Assembly (NCBI RefSeq): GCF_022179645.1 | Contig: NZ_BPRA01000015.1 | Location: forward strand, 62,001 to 126,000 | DNA length: 64,000 nucleotides | Source of the DNA: Methylobacterium thuringiense | GTDB taxonomy: Bacteria > Pseudomonadota > Alphaproteobacteria > Rhizobiales > Beijerinckiaceae | Reading direction: 5' to 3' | Shown: in pieces, positions 28,440 to 37,105 of the stretch | Numbering within the stretch: position 1 is the first letter of the stretch | Layout: the number at the start of each line of letters is the position of its first letter | Notes under the pieces: model-generated | Database searches by the model: none | Told to the model about the DNA's origin: nothing | The model's input: the letters and a program-made list of their open reading frames with translations, nothing else | Position numbers and translations under genes: made by a program

Positions 28440-29441
28440 TCAGACGGCGCAACGGTCCGCAACGACCACGCGGCGCAGTGCGACCTGGGCGATCCAGTTG
28501 CGGAAGAGCTGCGCCGCAGGGGCCTGCCAAGCGGGCGCGTGCGGGGGAGCGGCGGCAAAGCTCGGGAACCGGGTGAACAGGGCCGGTTCACGCCGCGCCT
28601 GCACCTCGGCCGCGAAGGCATCGAGTCGGACGACGGCCTCGGGCGAAAAGTAGTTCTCCGGCAGTGGCGGGCAGGTGTCGCGGCTGCCGTCGAGAAACCG
28701 GCCGACGTCGCGGCGGTATTCGCGGGCGAGGCTGTCGGGCGCGTATTCGGGATGGCCCTGGAGGAAGACGAACAGGCTGCCGGACTCGCGGACGAAGAGG
28801 TCGACCCCGATTTCGGCCGAGCGCCGCAGCACCGTGTAACCGTGCGCCACGAGATCCGACTCGGATAGGTCGTTCCAGCGGGAATGCGGCACCGCGACGG
28901 TCTCGGGCATTCCGGCCAGCAGAGGATGGGAGACGGCCGAGCAGGCGAAGACACCGGAATGCTTCGCCGCCAGCGGCCTACGCCGGATACCGTCGAGATG
29001 GAGGACGGCCGCGTGCGACGCGAGGCAGGAAAACAGGGTCGAGACCGTGTTGACCTCCGCCCAGTCCACCACCATGCCGAGCGGTCCGAAGAAGGGCTCG
29101 TCATCGAGCCTGTCGGCCTTCGGCTCGCATCCTGTCACGACGAGAGCGTCGAGGCCCGCAGCGGCGAGCGCTTCGTGCGGCGCATAATGCGCATCGATAT
29201 GCGCCCGGACGAGAGGACCGCGCGGCAGGTCGCGGAAGACGAACGGCGCGAGCACGGCCTCGTGCCCGATTAGTTGCCGGAACTGCCGTTCGGTCTGGAC
29301 GAAGGCCGCATCGGGCATGTTGTTCAGGAGGCCGATCCGCAACGGCGGCGCGACGCGTGCCCGCGCCGGCATGGCCGGCGCCGGGACGGAACCGTCCCAC
29401 CCGAAGGCGGGAGCGGAGCTCGCATGTCCATGATCGAGCAT
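28440..29441 (-). CDS. metA: Homoserine O-acyltransferase, MetA family (divergent)
   Basis: 333 residues. The glutamine-amidotransferase-like fold of MetA is seen: LRIGLLNNMPDAAFVQTERQF, WAEVNTVSTLFSC with the likely nucleophile Cys139, SRWNDLSES, and FLQGHPEYAPDSL with the catalytic His. Family enzymes acylate homoserine with succinyl- or acetyl-CoA. The segment that decides acyl specificity reads TGCEPKAD. A Lys occupies the position that is usually Gly (succinyl) or Glu (acetyl), so specificity cannot be read directly. The co-transcribed metY upstream argues for O-acetylhomoserine or a matching ester. Confidence 0.85.
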   Translation of the reverse strand: MLDHGHASSAPAFGWDGSVPAPAMPARARVAPPLRIGLLNNMPDAAFVQTERQFRQLIGHEAVLAPFVFRDLPRGPLVRAHIDAHYAPHEALAAAGLDALVVTGCEPKADRLDDEPFFGPLGMVVDWAEVNTVSTLFSCLASHAAVLHLDGIRRRPLAAKHSGVFACSAVSHPLLAGMPETVAVPHSRWNDLSESDLVAHGYTVLRRSAEIGVDLFVRESGSLFVFLQGHPEYAPDSLAREYRRDVGRFLDGSRDTCPPLPENYFSPEAVVRLDAFAAEVQARREPALFTRFPSFAAAPPHAPAWQAPAAQLFRNWIAQVALRRVVVADRCAV

Positions 29442-29479
29442 CGCCGGTAACTCCTAGTTTGCCGCTGCCCCGACGGTGC

Positions 29480-30772
29480 TCACGCGGCGCGGGCGAAGGC
29501 GGTGGCGGCGTCGAGGGCCTGAGCGAGATCGTCGGTGATGTCGTCGATGTGCTCGATGCCGACGCTGATCCGGATCATCTCGGGCGAGACACCGGCCGAT
29601 TTCTGCTCGGCCGGCGTCATCTGCCGGTGCGTGGTCGAAGCGGGATGGCAGGCGAGCGACTTGGCGTCGCCGATATTGACGAGGCGCTTCACCAGCTTCA
29701 GCGCGTCGTAGAACGACTTGCCGGCCTCGAAGCCGCCACGCACCCCGAAGGTGAGCAGCGACGAACCCTCGCCGCCGAGATATTTTTGGGCCATCGCGTG
29801 ATGCGGGTTGTCAGGGAAACCCGCGTAATTGACCCAGGCGATGCCGGGATGCGCGCGCAGGAATTCCGCGACCTTGCGCCCGTTCTGCACGTGCCGCTCG
29901 ACCCGGAGGGCCACGGTCTCGATGCCCTGAAGGAGCAGGAAGGCGCTCATGGCCGGCAGCACGGCGCCGGTGGTGCGCTGGTAGACGCTGCGGGCGCGGG
30001 CCACGAAGGCGCCCTTGCCGAAATGCTCGGCGTAGACGAGGCCGTGATAGGACACGTCCGGAACCGAGAACATCGGGAAGCGCCGGGCCTGCGCCTTCCA
30101 GTCGAACCGGCCGGAATCGACGATGAAGCCGCCCATGGTCGTGCCGTGGCCGCCCATGAACTTGGTCAGCGAGCCGAGGACGATGTCCGCGCCGTAATCG
30201 ATCGGCCGCAGCAGGATCGGCGTCGCCACCGTGTTGTCGACGACGAGGGGCACGCCTCGGGCATGGGCAACGCGGGCGAGCGCCTCGATGTCGCAGATGT
30301 TGCCGGCGGGGTTGCCGATCGACTCGCAATAGACCGCGCGGGTGTCGTCATCGATCAGCTTGGCGATCTCGGCCGGGTCGTCGCTGGCGGCGAAGCGGCA
30401 CTGGATGCCCTGACGCGGCAGCACGTGGGCGAGCAGCGTGTGCGTCGTGCCGTAGAGCTGGGGCACCGAGACGATGTTGCCGCCGTGGTCGGCCAGCGTC
30501 GCGATGGCGTAATGCAGGGCCGCTTGGCCGCTGGCGACGGCGAGCGCCGCATGGCCGCCCTCCAGTTCGGCGACCCGCTTCTCCAGCACCGCCACCGTCG
30601 GGTTGGAGATCCGGCTGTAGCGGTAGCCCTCCTCTTCGAGGTTGAAGAGGGCCGCGCCGTGATCGGCGCTGTCGAAGCTGTAGGCGACGCTCTGGTAGAT
30701 CGGAACCGCCACGGCATGCGTCGTCGGATCGTGATCGAAGCCGGCGTGTACGGCGATCGTCTCGCTGCGCAT
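29480..30772 (-). CDS. metY: O-acetylhomoserine aminocarboxypropyltransferase (sulfhydrylase)
   Basis: 430 residues, Cys/Met metabolism PLP family. It shows TIAVHAGFDHDPTTHAVAVP, YRYSRISNPTVAVLEKRVAELEGG, the PLP lysine in GSLTKFMGGHGTTMGG, and the long 'MetY' insertion before VNYAGFPDNPHH, with SLACHPASTTHRQM near the end. It makes homocysteine from O-acylhomoserine and sulfide, the product of the cys genes. ATG 30772 is where homology begins. The leader can fold into a two-tier hairpin. metA follows after 38 nt. Confidence 0.94.
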   Translation of the reverse strand: MRSETIAVHAGFDHDPTTHAVAVPIYQSVAYSFDSADHGAALFNLEEEGYRYSRISNPTVAVLEKRVAELEGGHAALAVASGQAALHYAIATLADHGGNIVSVPQLYGTTHTLLAHVLPRQGIQCRFAASDDPAEIAKLIDDDTRAVYCESIGNPAGNICDIEALARVAHARGVPLVVDNTVATPILLRPIDYGADIVLGSLTKFMGGHGTTMGGFIVDSGRFDWKAQARRFPMFSVPDVSYHGLVYAEHFGKGAFVARARSVYQRTTGAVLPAMSAFLLLQGIETVALRVERHVQNGRKVAEFLRAHPGIAWVNYAGFPDNPHHAMAQKYLGGEGSSLLTFGVRGGFEAGKSFYDALKLVKRLVNIGDAKSLACHPASTTHRQMTPAEQKSAGVSPEMIRISVGIEHIDDITDDLAQALDAATAFARAA

Positions 30773-31183
30773 GGGGCGTTCCGTCTCGGAAAGAAAGCGT
30801 GTCGGCCTTCCAGCAAGGCCTGCACCAAGCTTTCGCGCACCAAATCGAGACAGACCATTGAGAACTATGATGAACGACAATGCTTCGCATTCGTGGTTAA
30901 ATTTTTCATGTGATACTGCATGCAATCGATCATCGAATATTCAAGACCACATCAGGCTGAGACCGACCCGTCTCGATGGCCTCGGCGCCCGTGTCGCAGA
31001 TCGGCACAGGCGTATCGAAACGAAACGTGTTCCTTTCAGTCTCCACGCGCCGGATCTATCGAAACCGAAGCATATTCTTGCGTCGTTAATGATCCGCGGA
31101 AGGAATTCTTGCAGATTTTGCCAATAACGGCTCTCTCTGATGCAGCAGTGCCCCGGAACGCCGTGGGCGCCGACGCAATTCTC
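30773..31183. other. Divergent intergenic region, metY and cupin genes
   Basis: About 410 nt, AT-richer toward 30840-30960. It contains the metY leader hairpin and should hold both promoters. The plus-strand frame of the cupin gene is open through much of it, but the translated sequence is not protein-like. Confidence 0.45.
30793..30834 (-). promoter_or_regulatory. Structured leader upstream of metY
   Basis: On the metY strand, GAAAGC (30829-30834) pairs with GCTTTC (30793-30798). Inside it lies a hairpin GGCCTT-N5-AAGGCC (30804-30820), and TTT follows. It ends about 20 nt before the start codon. It does not match the SAM-II consensus I know, so it is recorded only as a possible attenuator or unassigned cis-regulatory RNA. 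Confidence 0.35.
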
Positions 31184-31654
31184 ATGAGGGCGACCGTGGC
31201 GACGATACCGATGATTCCGTCCGTGACCTCCGTGGACCTGAGGGCGGCCCCGATCGAGCCGAGCTGGATCCGCAAGGGCAATCCGCTCGCGCGGAACGCG
31301 ACCCTGTCGCGCAGCGCGGACGGCCTCGCCAGCACGCTGGTCTGGGACTGCACCGCCGGCGAGTTCCAGTGGATCTACGAGATCGACGAGACGATCTACT
31401 TCCTCGAAGGATCGGCGACGATCTCGGACGGCCACAACCCGCCCAAGACCTTCGGGCCGGGCGATGTGCTGTTCCTGCCTCGGGGAGCCGTGTGTCACTG
31501 GCATGTCGAGAGCTACGTCAAGAAGGTCGCCTTCTGCCGCCGCACCCTGCCGAAGACGGTCGGCCTCGGCATGCGGGCTTTCGCCCGGCTCGTCCGGATG
31601 GTGAAGGGCGGCTCTTCCGGCGGCTTCCAGGTCGGCCCTGCCGGGGCCGCCTGA
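31184..31654 (+). CDS. Cupin-domain protein (DUF861-like)
   Basis: 156 residues from ATG 31184. The core is a cupin barrel: TLVWDCTAGEFQWIYEIDETIYFLEGSATISDG (split by strands), FGPGDVLFLPRGAVCHWHVE and VKKVAFCRRTLP. The Glu and His residues of the two cupin motifs are present (EIDETIYFLEG; RGAVCHWHV). The subfamily resembles (S)-ureidoglycine aminohydrolase-type cupins, often stress or sugar-related, with no fixed role. The start is uncertain: MIPSVTS at 31211 is an alternative. It probably shares a transcript with the aminotransferase gene 35 nt downstream. Confidence 0.8.
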   Translation: MRATVATIPMIPSVTSVDLRAAPIEPSWIRKGNPLARNATLSRSADGLASTLVWDCTAGEFQWIYEIDETIYFLEGSATISDGHNPPKTFGPGDVLFLPRGAVCHWHVESYVKKVAFCRRTLPKTVGLGMRAFARLVRMVKGGSSGGFQVGPAGAA

Positions 31655-31689
31655 GCACCGACTGTCCCTTTTTGAGTGAGACCCGAGCC

Positions 31690-32556
31690 ATGACGGCGCC
31701 CGATCCCGAGACCTGGACCTATTTCGAGGATGCCTGGCATCCCGGCAACGTCCGCATGATGGGTCCGCGGACGCACGGGTCGTGGCTCGGCTCGACCGTG
31801 TTCGACGGCGCGCGTGCCTTCGAGGGCATGACGCCGGATCTCGACCTGCACCTCGCGCGGGTGAACCGCTCGGCCACGGCGCTGGGGCTGCTGCCCAAGG
31901 TGGACGTGGCGCGCTGGGACGAACTCGTGAGCGAGGGGCTCGCCCGCTTCCCGCATGATGCGGAACTCTACATCCGCCCGATGTACTGGGCGGAGCTCGG
32001 CTTTGCCGGCGGCGTGCGCTTCGACCCCGATTCCACCAACTGGTGCCTGTCGATCTACCACGCGCCGATGCCGCTGCCGTCCGGCGTGCGGGCGACGCTC
32101 TCGCCGTTCCGCCGGCCGTCGATCGAGGTGGCTCCGGTCGACGCCAAAGCCGGCTGCCTCTATCCGAACGGCGCGCGGGCGCTGATGGAGGCGCAGGCGC
32201 GCGGCTTCGGCAATTGCCTGATGCGCGACGGGCTCGGCAACATCGCCGAATTCGCCAACGCCAACGCCTTCCTGGCGCGCGACGGCGTCGTCTATACACC
32301 GGTGCCGAACGGGACCTTTCTTGCCGGCATCACGCGCGCGCGCGTCGTCTCCCTCCTGCGTGCGGCGGGCGTCACCGTCGTCGAGAAGACGCTGTCCTAC
32401 GAGGATTTTCTACAGGCGGACGAGCTGTTCACGGCGGGGAATTTCGCCAAGGTCGCGCCCGTCGTGGGCCTCGACGACGTCCGCTACGAGCCCGGCCCGA
32501 TGTTCCGACTCGCCCGCCAGCTCTACTGGGATTTCGCGCACGGACGCGGCCGGTAA
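31690..32556 (+). CDS. Class IV aminotransferase, branched-chain type
   Basis: 288 residues. The fold-type IV pattern is seen: GSTVFDGARAFEGM, HLARVNRSATALGL, YIRPMYWAE, the PLP lysine in VDAKAGCLYPN, and RDGLGNIAEFANANAFLARDGVVYTP split around the glycine-rich turn, then FLAGITRARVV. Homology is to IlvE-like branched-chain or D-amino acid/ADC-lyase relatives. I favour a branched-chain aminotransferase homologue, but the exact substrate is not fixed. It is convergent with the acetolactate-synthase-like gene. Confidence 0.85.
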   Translation: MTAPDPETWTYFEDAWHPGNVRMMGPRTHGSWLGSTVFDGARAFEGMTPDLDLHLARVNRSATALGLLPKVDVARWDELVSEGLARFPHDAELYIRPMYWAELGFAGGVRFDPDSTNWCLSIYHAPMPLPSGVRATLSPFRRPSIEVAPVDAKAGCLYPNGARALMEAQARGFGNCLMRDGLGNIAEFANANAFLARDGVVYTPVPNGTFLAGITRARVVSLLRAAGVTVVEKTLSYEDFLQADELFTAGNFAKVAPVVGLDDVRYEPGPMFRLARQLYWDFAHGRGR

Positions 32557-32584
32557 GCCACGCCCGTACGAGGCGCGTCGAAAC

Positions 32585-34282
32585 TCACCGGGAGGCGAGA
32601 GCCTTCTCGCGGATCGCGGTCAGGCTCAGGCCCGGCGAGATGGCGTCGGTCGACATCTTCAGGTGGATGATGGCAGGCTGGCCCGAGGCGAGCGCCGCCT
32701 CCAGCGCGGCCGGGAAATCCGCGGTGCGCTCCACCGTGATGCCGAAGCCGCCGAAAGCCCGGGCGTAAGCGGCAAAATCCGGGTTGCGCAGGTCGGTCGC
32801 CGAGACGCGGCCGGGAAAGTCGCGCTCCTGGTGCATGCGGATCGTGCCGTAGCTGGCATTGTCGCAGACGATGCAGACGATGGGCAGGTCGTACTGGACG
32901 GCGGTGGCGAATTCCTGCCCGTTCATCAGGAAGTCGCCGTCGCCGGCGACCGAGATCACGGTGCGATCGGGATAGAGCCGCTTGATCCCGACCGCCGCCG
33001 GCACGCCGTAGCCCATCGAGCCCGAGGTCGGGGCAAGATGCGTAGCGAGGCGACGGAAGCGGTAATAGCGATGGATCCAGGCCGCGTAGTTGCCGGCGCC
33101 GTTGCAGAGGATCGCGTCGGCCGGCAGCGTCTCGCGCAGGTGGATCATCACGTCGCCGAGGTTCACGTCGCCGGGCTGCGGCGTCGCCGCCTCGCTCCAG
33201 GCGAGGTAGTCGGCATGGGCCGCGCGGGTCTCCTTCGCCCACGGCACGCTCGCGGGCGCATCGAGCCGCGCCAGCGCCGCCGCCATGCGGTTCGGTGCGG
33301 CGTTGATCGCGAGATGCGGGACGTAGACCCGGCCGAGCTCTTCCGCCCCCGGATGGATGTGGACGAGGCGGGTGCGCGGGTTCGGGATGTCGAGGAGCTC
33401 GTAGCCCTGGCTCGGCACTTCGCCGAGGCGTCCGCCCAGCACGATAAGCAGGTCGGCCGCCTTGGCCCGCGCGACGAGCCGCGGGTTGGCCGCGAGGCCG
33501 AGATCGCCGGCATAGGCCGGGTGCAGCGGGTCGAACAGCGGCAGGCGGCGGTAGCTCGTAGCGACGGGCAGATCGAAACGGTCGGCGAAGGCGTGGATGT
33601 CGCGATAGGCTGCCTCGCTCCAGCGGCTGCCGCCGAGGAGCAGGAAGGGGCGTTCGGCCTCGGCCAGAAGCGCCGCGAGCTGTTCGATCTCCTCGTGCCC
33701 TGGGGCGGCCTCGACCGGGCGCCAGGGCGCGGCGAGCGGTCCGGGACAGGCATCCTTGAGCATGTCCTTCGGCAGCGCGATCACCACCGGGCCCGGCCGG
33801 CCGCCGGTGGCAGCATGGAAGGCGCGCGAGACGTATTCCGGCACGCGCGACGCGTCGTCGATCTCGGTGGCCCATTTGGCGATCGGGCCGAAGGCGGCGC
33901 GGTAGTCCATCTCCTGCCACGCCTCGCGGTCGCGCAGATGCCGCTCGATCTGGCCGACGAACATGATCAGCGGGGTCGAATCCTGCTGGGCGATGTGGAT
34001 GCCGGCCGAGGCGTTGGTCGCGCCGGGTCCACGGGTGACGAAGCAGATGCCGGGCCGGCCCGTGGCCTTGCCGTAGGCCTCCGCCATCATCGCGACGCCG
34101 CCCTCCTGCCGGCAGACCGTGACCTGGATGCTCGATTCGTAGAGGGCGTCGAGCACCGGCAGGAAGCTCTCGCCGGGCACCGTGAAGACGTGTTCGACAC
34201 CGTTCGCGGCGAGCTGATCCACCAGCGCCTGGGCCGCGTTGCGGTTTGCGACGGGACCGTTGGAGACGTCTTGGTCGAGCAT
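32585..34282 (-). CDS. Acetolactate synthase-like TPP-dependent enzyme
   Basis: 565 residues. It has three domains: N-terminal PYR domain with VFTVPGESFLPVLDAL and the catalytic Glu in CRQEGGVAMMAEAYGK, a central domain with LIVLGGRLGE, and a C-terminal PP domain with the GDGDFLMNGQEFATA and CDNASYGTIR TPP/Mg motif. The family includes catabolic acetolactate synthase, sulfoacetaldehyde acetyltransferase and related decarboxylases. No small regulatory subunit is adjacent, which disfavours the main IlvB role. The start at 34282 matches family N-termini. Confidence 0.88.
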   Translation of the reverse strand: MLDQDVSNGPVANRNAAQALVDQLAANGVEHVFTVPGESFLPVLDALYESSIQVTVCRQEGGVAMMAEAYGKATGRPGICFVTRGPGATNASAGIHIAQQDSTPLIMFVGQIERHLRDREAWQEMDYRAAFGPIAKWATEIDDASRVPEYVSRAFHAATGGRPGPVVIALPKDMLKDACPGPLAAPWRPVEAAPGHEEIEQLAALLAEAERPFLLLGGSRWSEAAYRDIHAFADRFDLPVATSYRRLPLFDPLHPAYAGDLGLAANPRLVARAKAADLLIVLGGRLGEVPSQGYELLDIPNPRTRLVHIHPGAEELGRVYVPHLAINAAPNRMAAALARLDAPASVPWAKETRAAHADYLAWSEAATPQPGDVNLGDVMIHLRETLPADAILCNGAGNYAAWIHRYYRFRRLATHLAPTSGSMGYGVPAAVGIKRLYPDRTVISVAGDGDFLMNGQEFATAVQYDLPIVCIVCDNASYGTIRMHQERDFPGRVSATDLRNPDFAAYARAFGGFGITVERTADFPAALEAALASGQPAIIHLKMSTDAISPGLSLTAIREKALASR

Positions 34283-34370
34283 GGTGCAATCCGGACCGTC
34301 GCAGGCGCGCCGTACAGGCGTAGCGCTCAGGCCGTGAAGATTTGGAGAACGCGTCGTCCTGCCGGCGATC

Positions 34371-35264
34371 TCAAGTCCCGATGACCGCAGCCTCGGTATA
34401 GGCAAGGTCGCCACAGCGTGGGGTTATAGGTCCGCGCGCGTATTTCGGCATGCGCCCAGCCAGGAAGCGTCCGGGCAGGCCGGGCACCGGTCCCTGCGCG
34501 TCGAGCAGGAGCAGGAACAGGCCATGCCGGGCGAGCGCGCGGCCGACGGCATGCGAGAGCCGGCGCCAGTCCGTCCCCTCCGCGCAATAGACGACCTGCG
34601 CGATCGGCAGGCGCCCCTTGATCAGCCGGCGCGCCACGACGAAGGGATAGGCCCGCCCGTCGGCGAGGCACCAGAAGGTGATGCAGCCGAGCGCCGCGTG
34701 GTGGTCCATCAGCGCGGCCTCGGTGGGATCGACGATCACGTCGCCGCCCGGACGCTCCCGGGAAATCGTCGCGCGGCCGAGCCCTGCCAGCGACGCCAAC
34801 GGTGCGGCGAGCATCACCCCTTCCGTGTAGCGGCGGAAGCCCTGCGCCTCGATGATCGGCCGGGTGTGGCGCTCCGAGGAGATGTTGACGTAGGTGATGG
34901 AGCGGTCGCGCAAGGCGGCGCTGACCAGCATCGTGCCGAAGCGGCGGTAGCCCTCCGCGACGTACCAGCTCGACATGTTGCAGCGTGTGCCTCCGGCTCC
35001 GAAGAGCGTGAGCAGGCAGCCGACGAGGGTGTCTCCGTCGACCAGCACGAAGCCGAGACCGGGCAGACCCTGCGCCTCCGTCCAGGCACCGAGCCGCGTC
35101 AGGGATTTGCGCCAGTCTGCGAGGCTGCGGGCCGGAAAGCCCTGCGTCAGAAGCACCGCCAGCGCGTCGATATCGGCGGGCTCGACACGGCGGCAGCGCA
35201 CGCCTCGGGGTGGCAGCGCTGCGGAAGCGGCTGGTGCCGATGAAGCCTCTCGGATCGTCGTCAT
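34371..35264 (-). CDS. GNAT-like acyltransferase near exopolysaccharide genes
   Basis: 297 residues. The N-terminal half resembles an acetyltransferase: VRCRRVEPADIDALAVLLTQGF, LVDGDTLVGCLLTLF, MSSWYVAEGYRRFGTMLV (acyl-CoA loop), and SERHTRPIIEAQGFRRYTEGV. The C-terminal half has a long non-GNAT extension containing CITFWCLADGRAYPFVVARR. The substrate is unknown. Proximity to polysaccharide genes suggests modification of a glycan precursor, by inference only. It is divergent from the flippase gene. Confidence 0.72.
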   Translation of the reverse strand: MTTIREASSAPAASAALPPRGVRCRRVEPADIDALAVLLTQGFPARSLADWRKSLTRLGAWTEAQGLPGLGFVLVDGDTLVGCLLTLFGAGGTRCNMSSWYVAEGYRRFGTMLVSAALRDRSITYVNISSERHTRPIIEAQGFRRYTEGVMLAAPLASLAGLGRATISRERPGGDVIVDPTEAALMDHHAALGCITFWCLADGRAYPFVVARRLIKGRLPIAQVVYCAEGTDWRRLSHAVGRALARHGLFLLLLDAQGPVPGLPGRFLAGRMPKYARGPITPRCGDLAYTEAAVIGT

Positions 35265-35528
35265 CGCTCGCCTCCACCTGTCTCCGAACGGCACGCCGGC
35301 GGGATGCCCGCACCGAAATACGTGCCGGATCCGAACGGCCGGTCCGCCATGCCGGGGTCCCGAACTTGCAACCTGAAGCTTCGAACGCGCGGCTTTGCCA
35401 TTTCTGGACTGGTTCGATGGGCTCGGATCAGGGCCCGACCGAGGCTTCACCCTAGAGAGGCAACGTTAAATGTTTTCGGAAGGGGTGGACGACATCATGC
35501 GAACCCTCGCAACGCGGTTTCTCGCACC

Positions 35529-36971
35529 ATGATCCAGGCCTTGAAGTCTTCGGTGCTCGGACGTCTGTCTCGCACGCCCGCGTCGGTCGGTGCAGCGCCC
35601 CGTGGCGGGTTCGGCAGCCGGTTCGCCGTGATCCTGTCCGGTGAACTGATCCAGAGCCTGTTCCACTTCGTGCTGAACGTCGTGCTGGTGCGGACGCTGA
35701 GCCAGCACGATTACGGCCTGTTCGCCATCGTGTTCACGAGCGGCGCCGTGGGCATCGCCTATATCCGCGCGCTCGTGGCAGTCCCGGCGACGCTGTTTCT
35801 GTCGCGCAGCCTCGGCCGGCCAGCCGAGCGCGGCTACGACATCGTGTTCGGCTCCGGCGCGCTCGTCGTCGCGCTGGGCATGGGCCTCCTGGCGACGGCC
35901 ATCCTGTTCGCGGTGATCGGCGCCTACGGAGCGCTGGCGGCCGGAGCCTTCATCGCCCTCTACGCCTTCCGGAGCTATCTGCGCATCGTCCTGCTGGCAC
36001 GGAAATCCGCGCGGATCGCGGGGATGAGCGACGCCGTCTACGCGGGCGTCGGCCTGCTGTTCGCGCTGGTCACCCTGCACGGCAGCGACGCCGCCGTCCT
36101 CGACCACGCCTTCCTGTCGCTCGCCTTCGCCCATGCCTGCGGCATCGCCGTCTCCTACTTCGCCCTGCGCCAGCCGCTGCGCATCACCCTGCGCCGGTCG
36201 CTGTGGCGGCGTTACCTGTCCCTGTGGCGGACACTGCTGTGGCAGTTGACGGGGGTCACCAGCATCACCGTCCAGGGCCAGGGCCTGACGCTCGCCTTCG
36301 CTGCCATCGTCGGCCCGGCGGCCTACGCGCCGATCGCGGCCACGCTCGTACTGTTCGCGCCGCTGCGCATCCCGACAAATGCCCTGACCAACATGGCGCT
36401 GGCCGAGGTCACCGCCTTGCTGGCGCAGGGACGCACCAGCGCGGCCTATCGGATCGTGGTCCGCTCCACCGTGGTGATCGCCATCGCGAGCCTGATCTAC
36501 GGCTTGGCGATGTGGGGCGCGCTGCCGATCATCGAGCATTACCTGTTCAAGGGTCGGTTCAGCCACGAGCCGATGAACCTGATCGGCTTCGCCGTGTGGG
36601 GCGTGGTCGCGATCTCGCTGCTCTACGCCATCCCGCGCGCCTACCTCGAAGCGTCGGCGGCGTTCCGCACCATCGCCTGGGGCGCGATCGCTGCCGCCTG
36701 CATCGGCTTCGCCATCATGATCCCGATGCTGCTGACCCTGCCACCGCATTATGCCCTGGCCGGATTGGCGGCCTCGGAGCTCGCCGTCGTCTTCGGATCG
36801 GCCATCGCCTTCCGCAAGTTCGCGCGCCGGGCGGACAAGCGGGTCCTGGAGGCGGCCGCGGCCGTCGCGGAGGCCGAAGCACCGCACGAAGACGCCCCGG
36901 TCGGGCGCAGGGAGACCACGGTGCCGATGCGCGCTACGTACGCACCGGCCTATTCGGCACCGGCCGAATGA
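35529..36971 (+). CDS. Polysaccharide flippase-like (Wzx/MVF family) membrane protein
   Basis: 480 residues with about 12 hydrophobic segments, beginning FAVILSGELIQSLFHFVLNVV followed by LVRTLSQHDYGLFAIV, the usual Wzx/RfbX entry (NPYG-like motif as QHDYGLFA). The C-terminal 50 residues are polar and acidic/Ala-rich, probably cytoplasmic. It should move lipid-linked repeat units across the inner membrane for exopolysaccharide assembly. The ATG follows a 264-nt divergent region shared with the GNAT gene. No strong ribosome site is evident. Confidence 0.83.
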   Translation: MIQALKSSVLGRLSRTPASVGAAPRGGFGSRFAVILSGELIQSLFHFVLNVVLVRTLSQHDYGLFAIVFTSGAVGIAYIRALVAVPATLFLSRSLGRPAERGYDIVFGSGALVVALGMGLLATAILFAVIGAYGALAAGAFIALYAFRSYLRIVLLARKSARIAGMSDAVYAGVGLLFALVTLHGSDAAVLDHAFLSLAFAHACGIAVSYFALRQPLRITLRRSLWRRYLSLWRTLLWQLTGVTSITVQGQGLTLAFAAIVGPAAYAPIAATLVLFAPLRIPTNALTNMALAEVTALLAQGRTSAAYRIVVRSTVVIAIASLIYGLAMWGALPIIEHYLFKGRFSHEPMNLIGFAVWGVVAISLLYAIPRAYLEASAAFRTIAWGAIAAACIGFAIMIPMLLTLPPHYALAGLAASELAVVFGSAIAFRKFARRADKRVLEAAAAVAEAEAPHEDAPVGRRETTVPMRATYAPAYSAPAE

Positions 36972-37105
36972 GGGCTGCGACCGGGCAGGCTATGGCATTC
37001 CCGATTGCGGCGAACGTGGCGAAGGGGCAGAGGGCCGATCGGGGGGAACGCGCGTTCTCTGCGGTCGGACCGTCGGCAGGGTCGGTCGCGGATCAGGAGA
37101 GGACG

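Noticed and set aside
30773-30834. SAM-II riboswitch upstream of metY
   Set aside because: A hairpin is present, but the conserved loop and pseudoknot sequences of SAM-II were not found; kept only as an unassigned leader.
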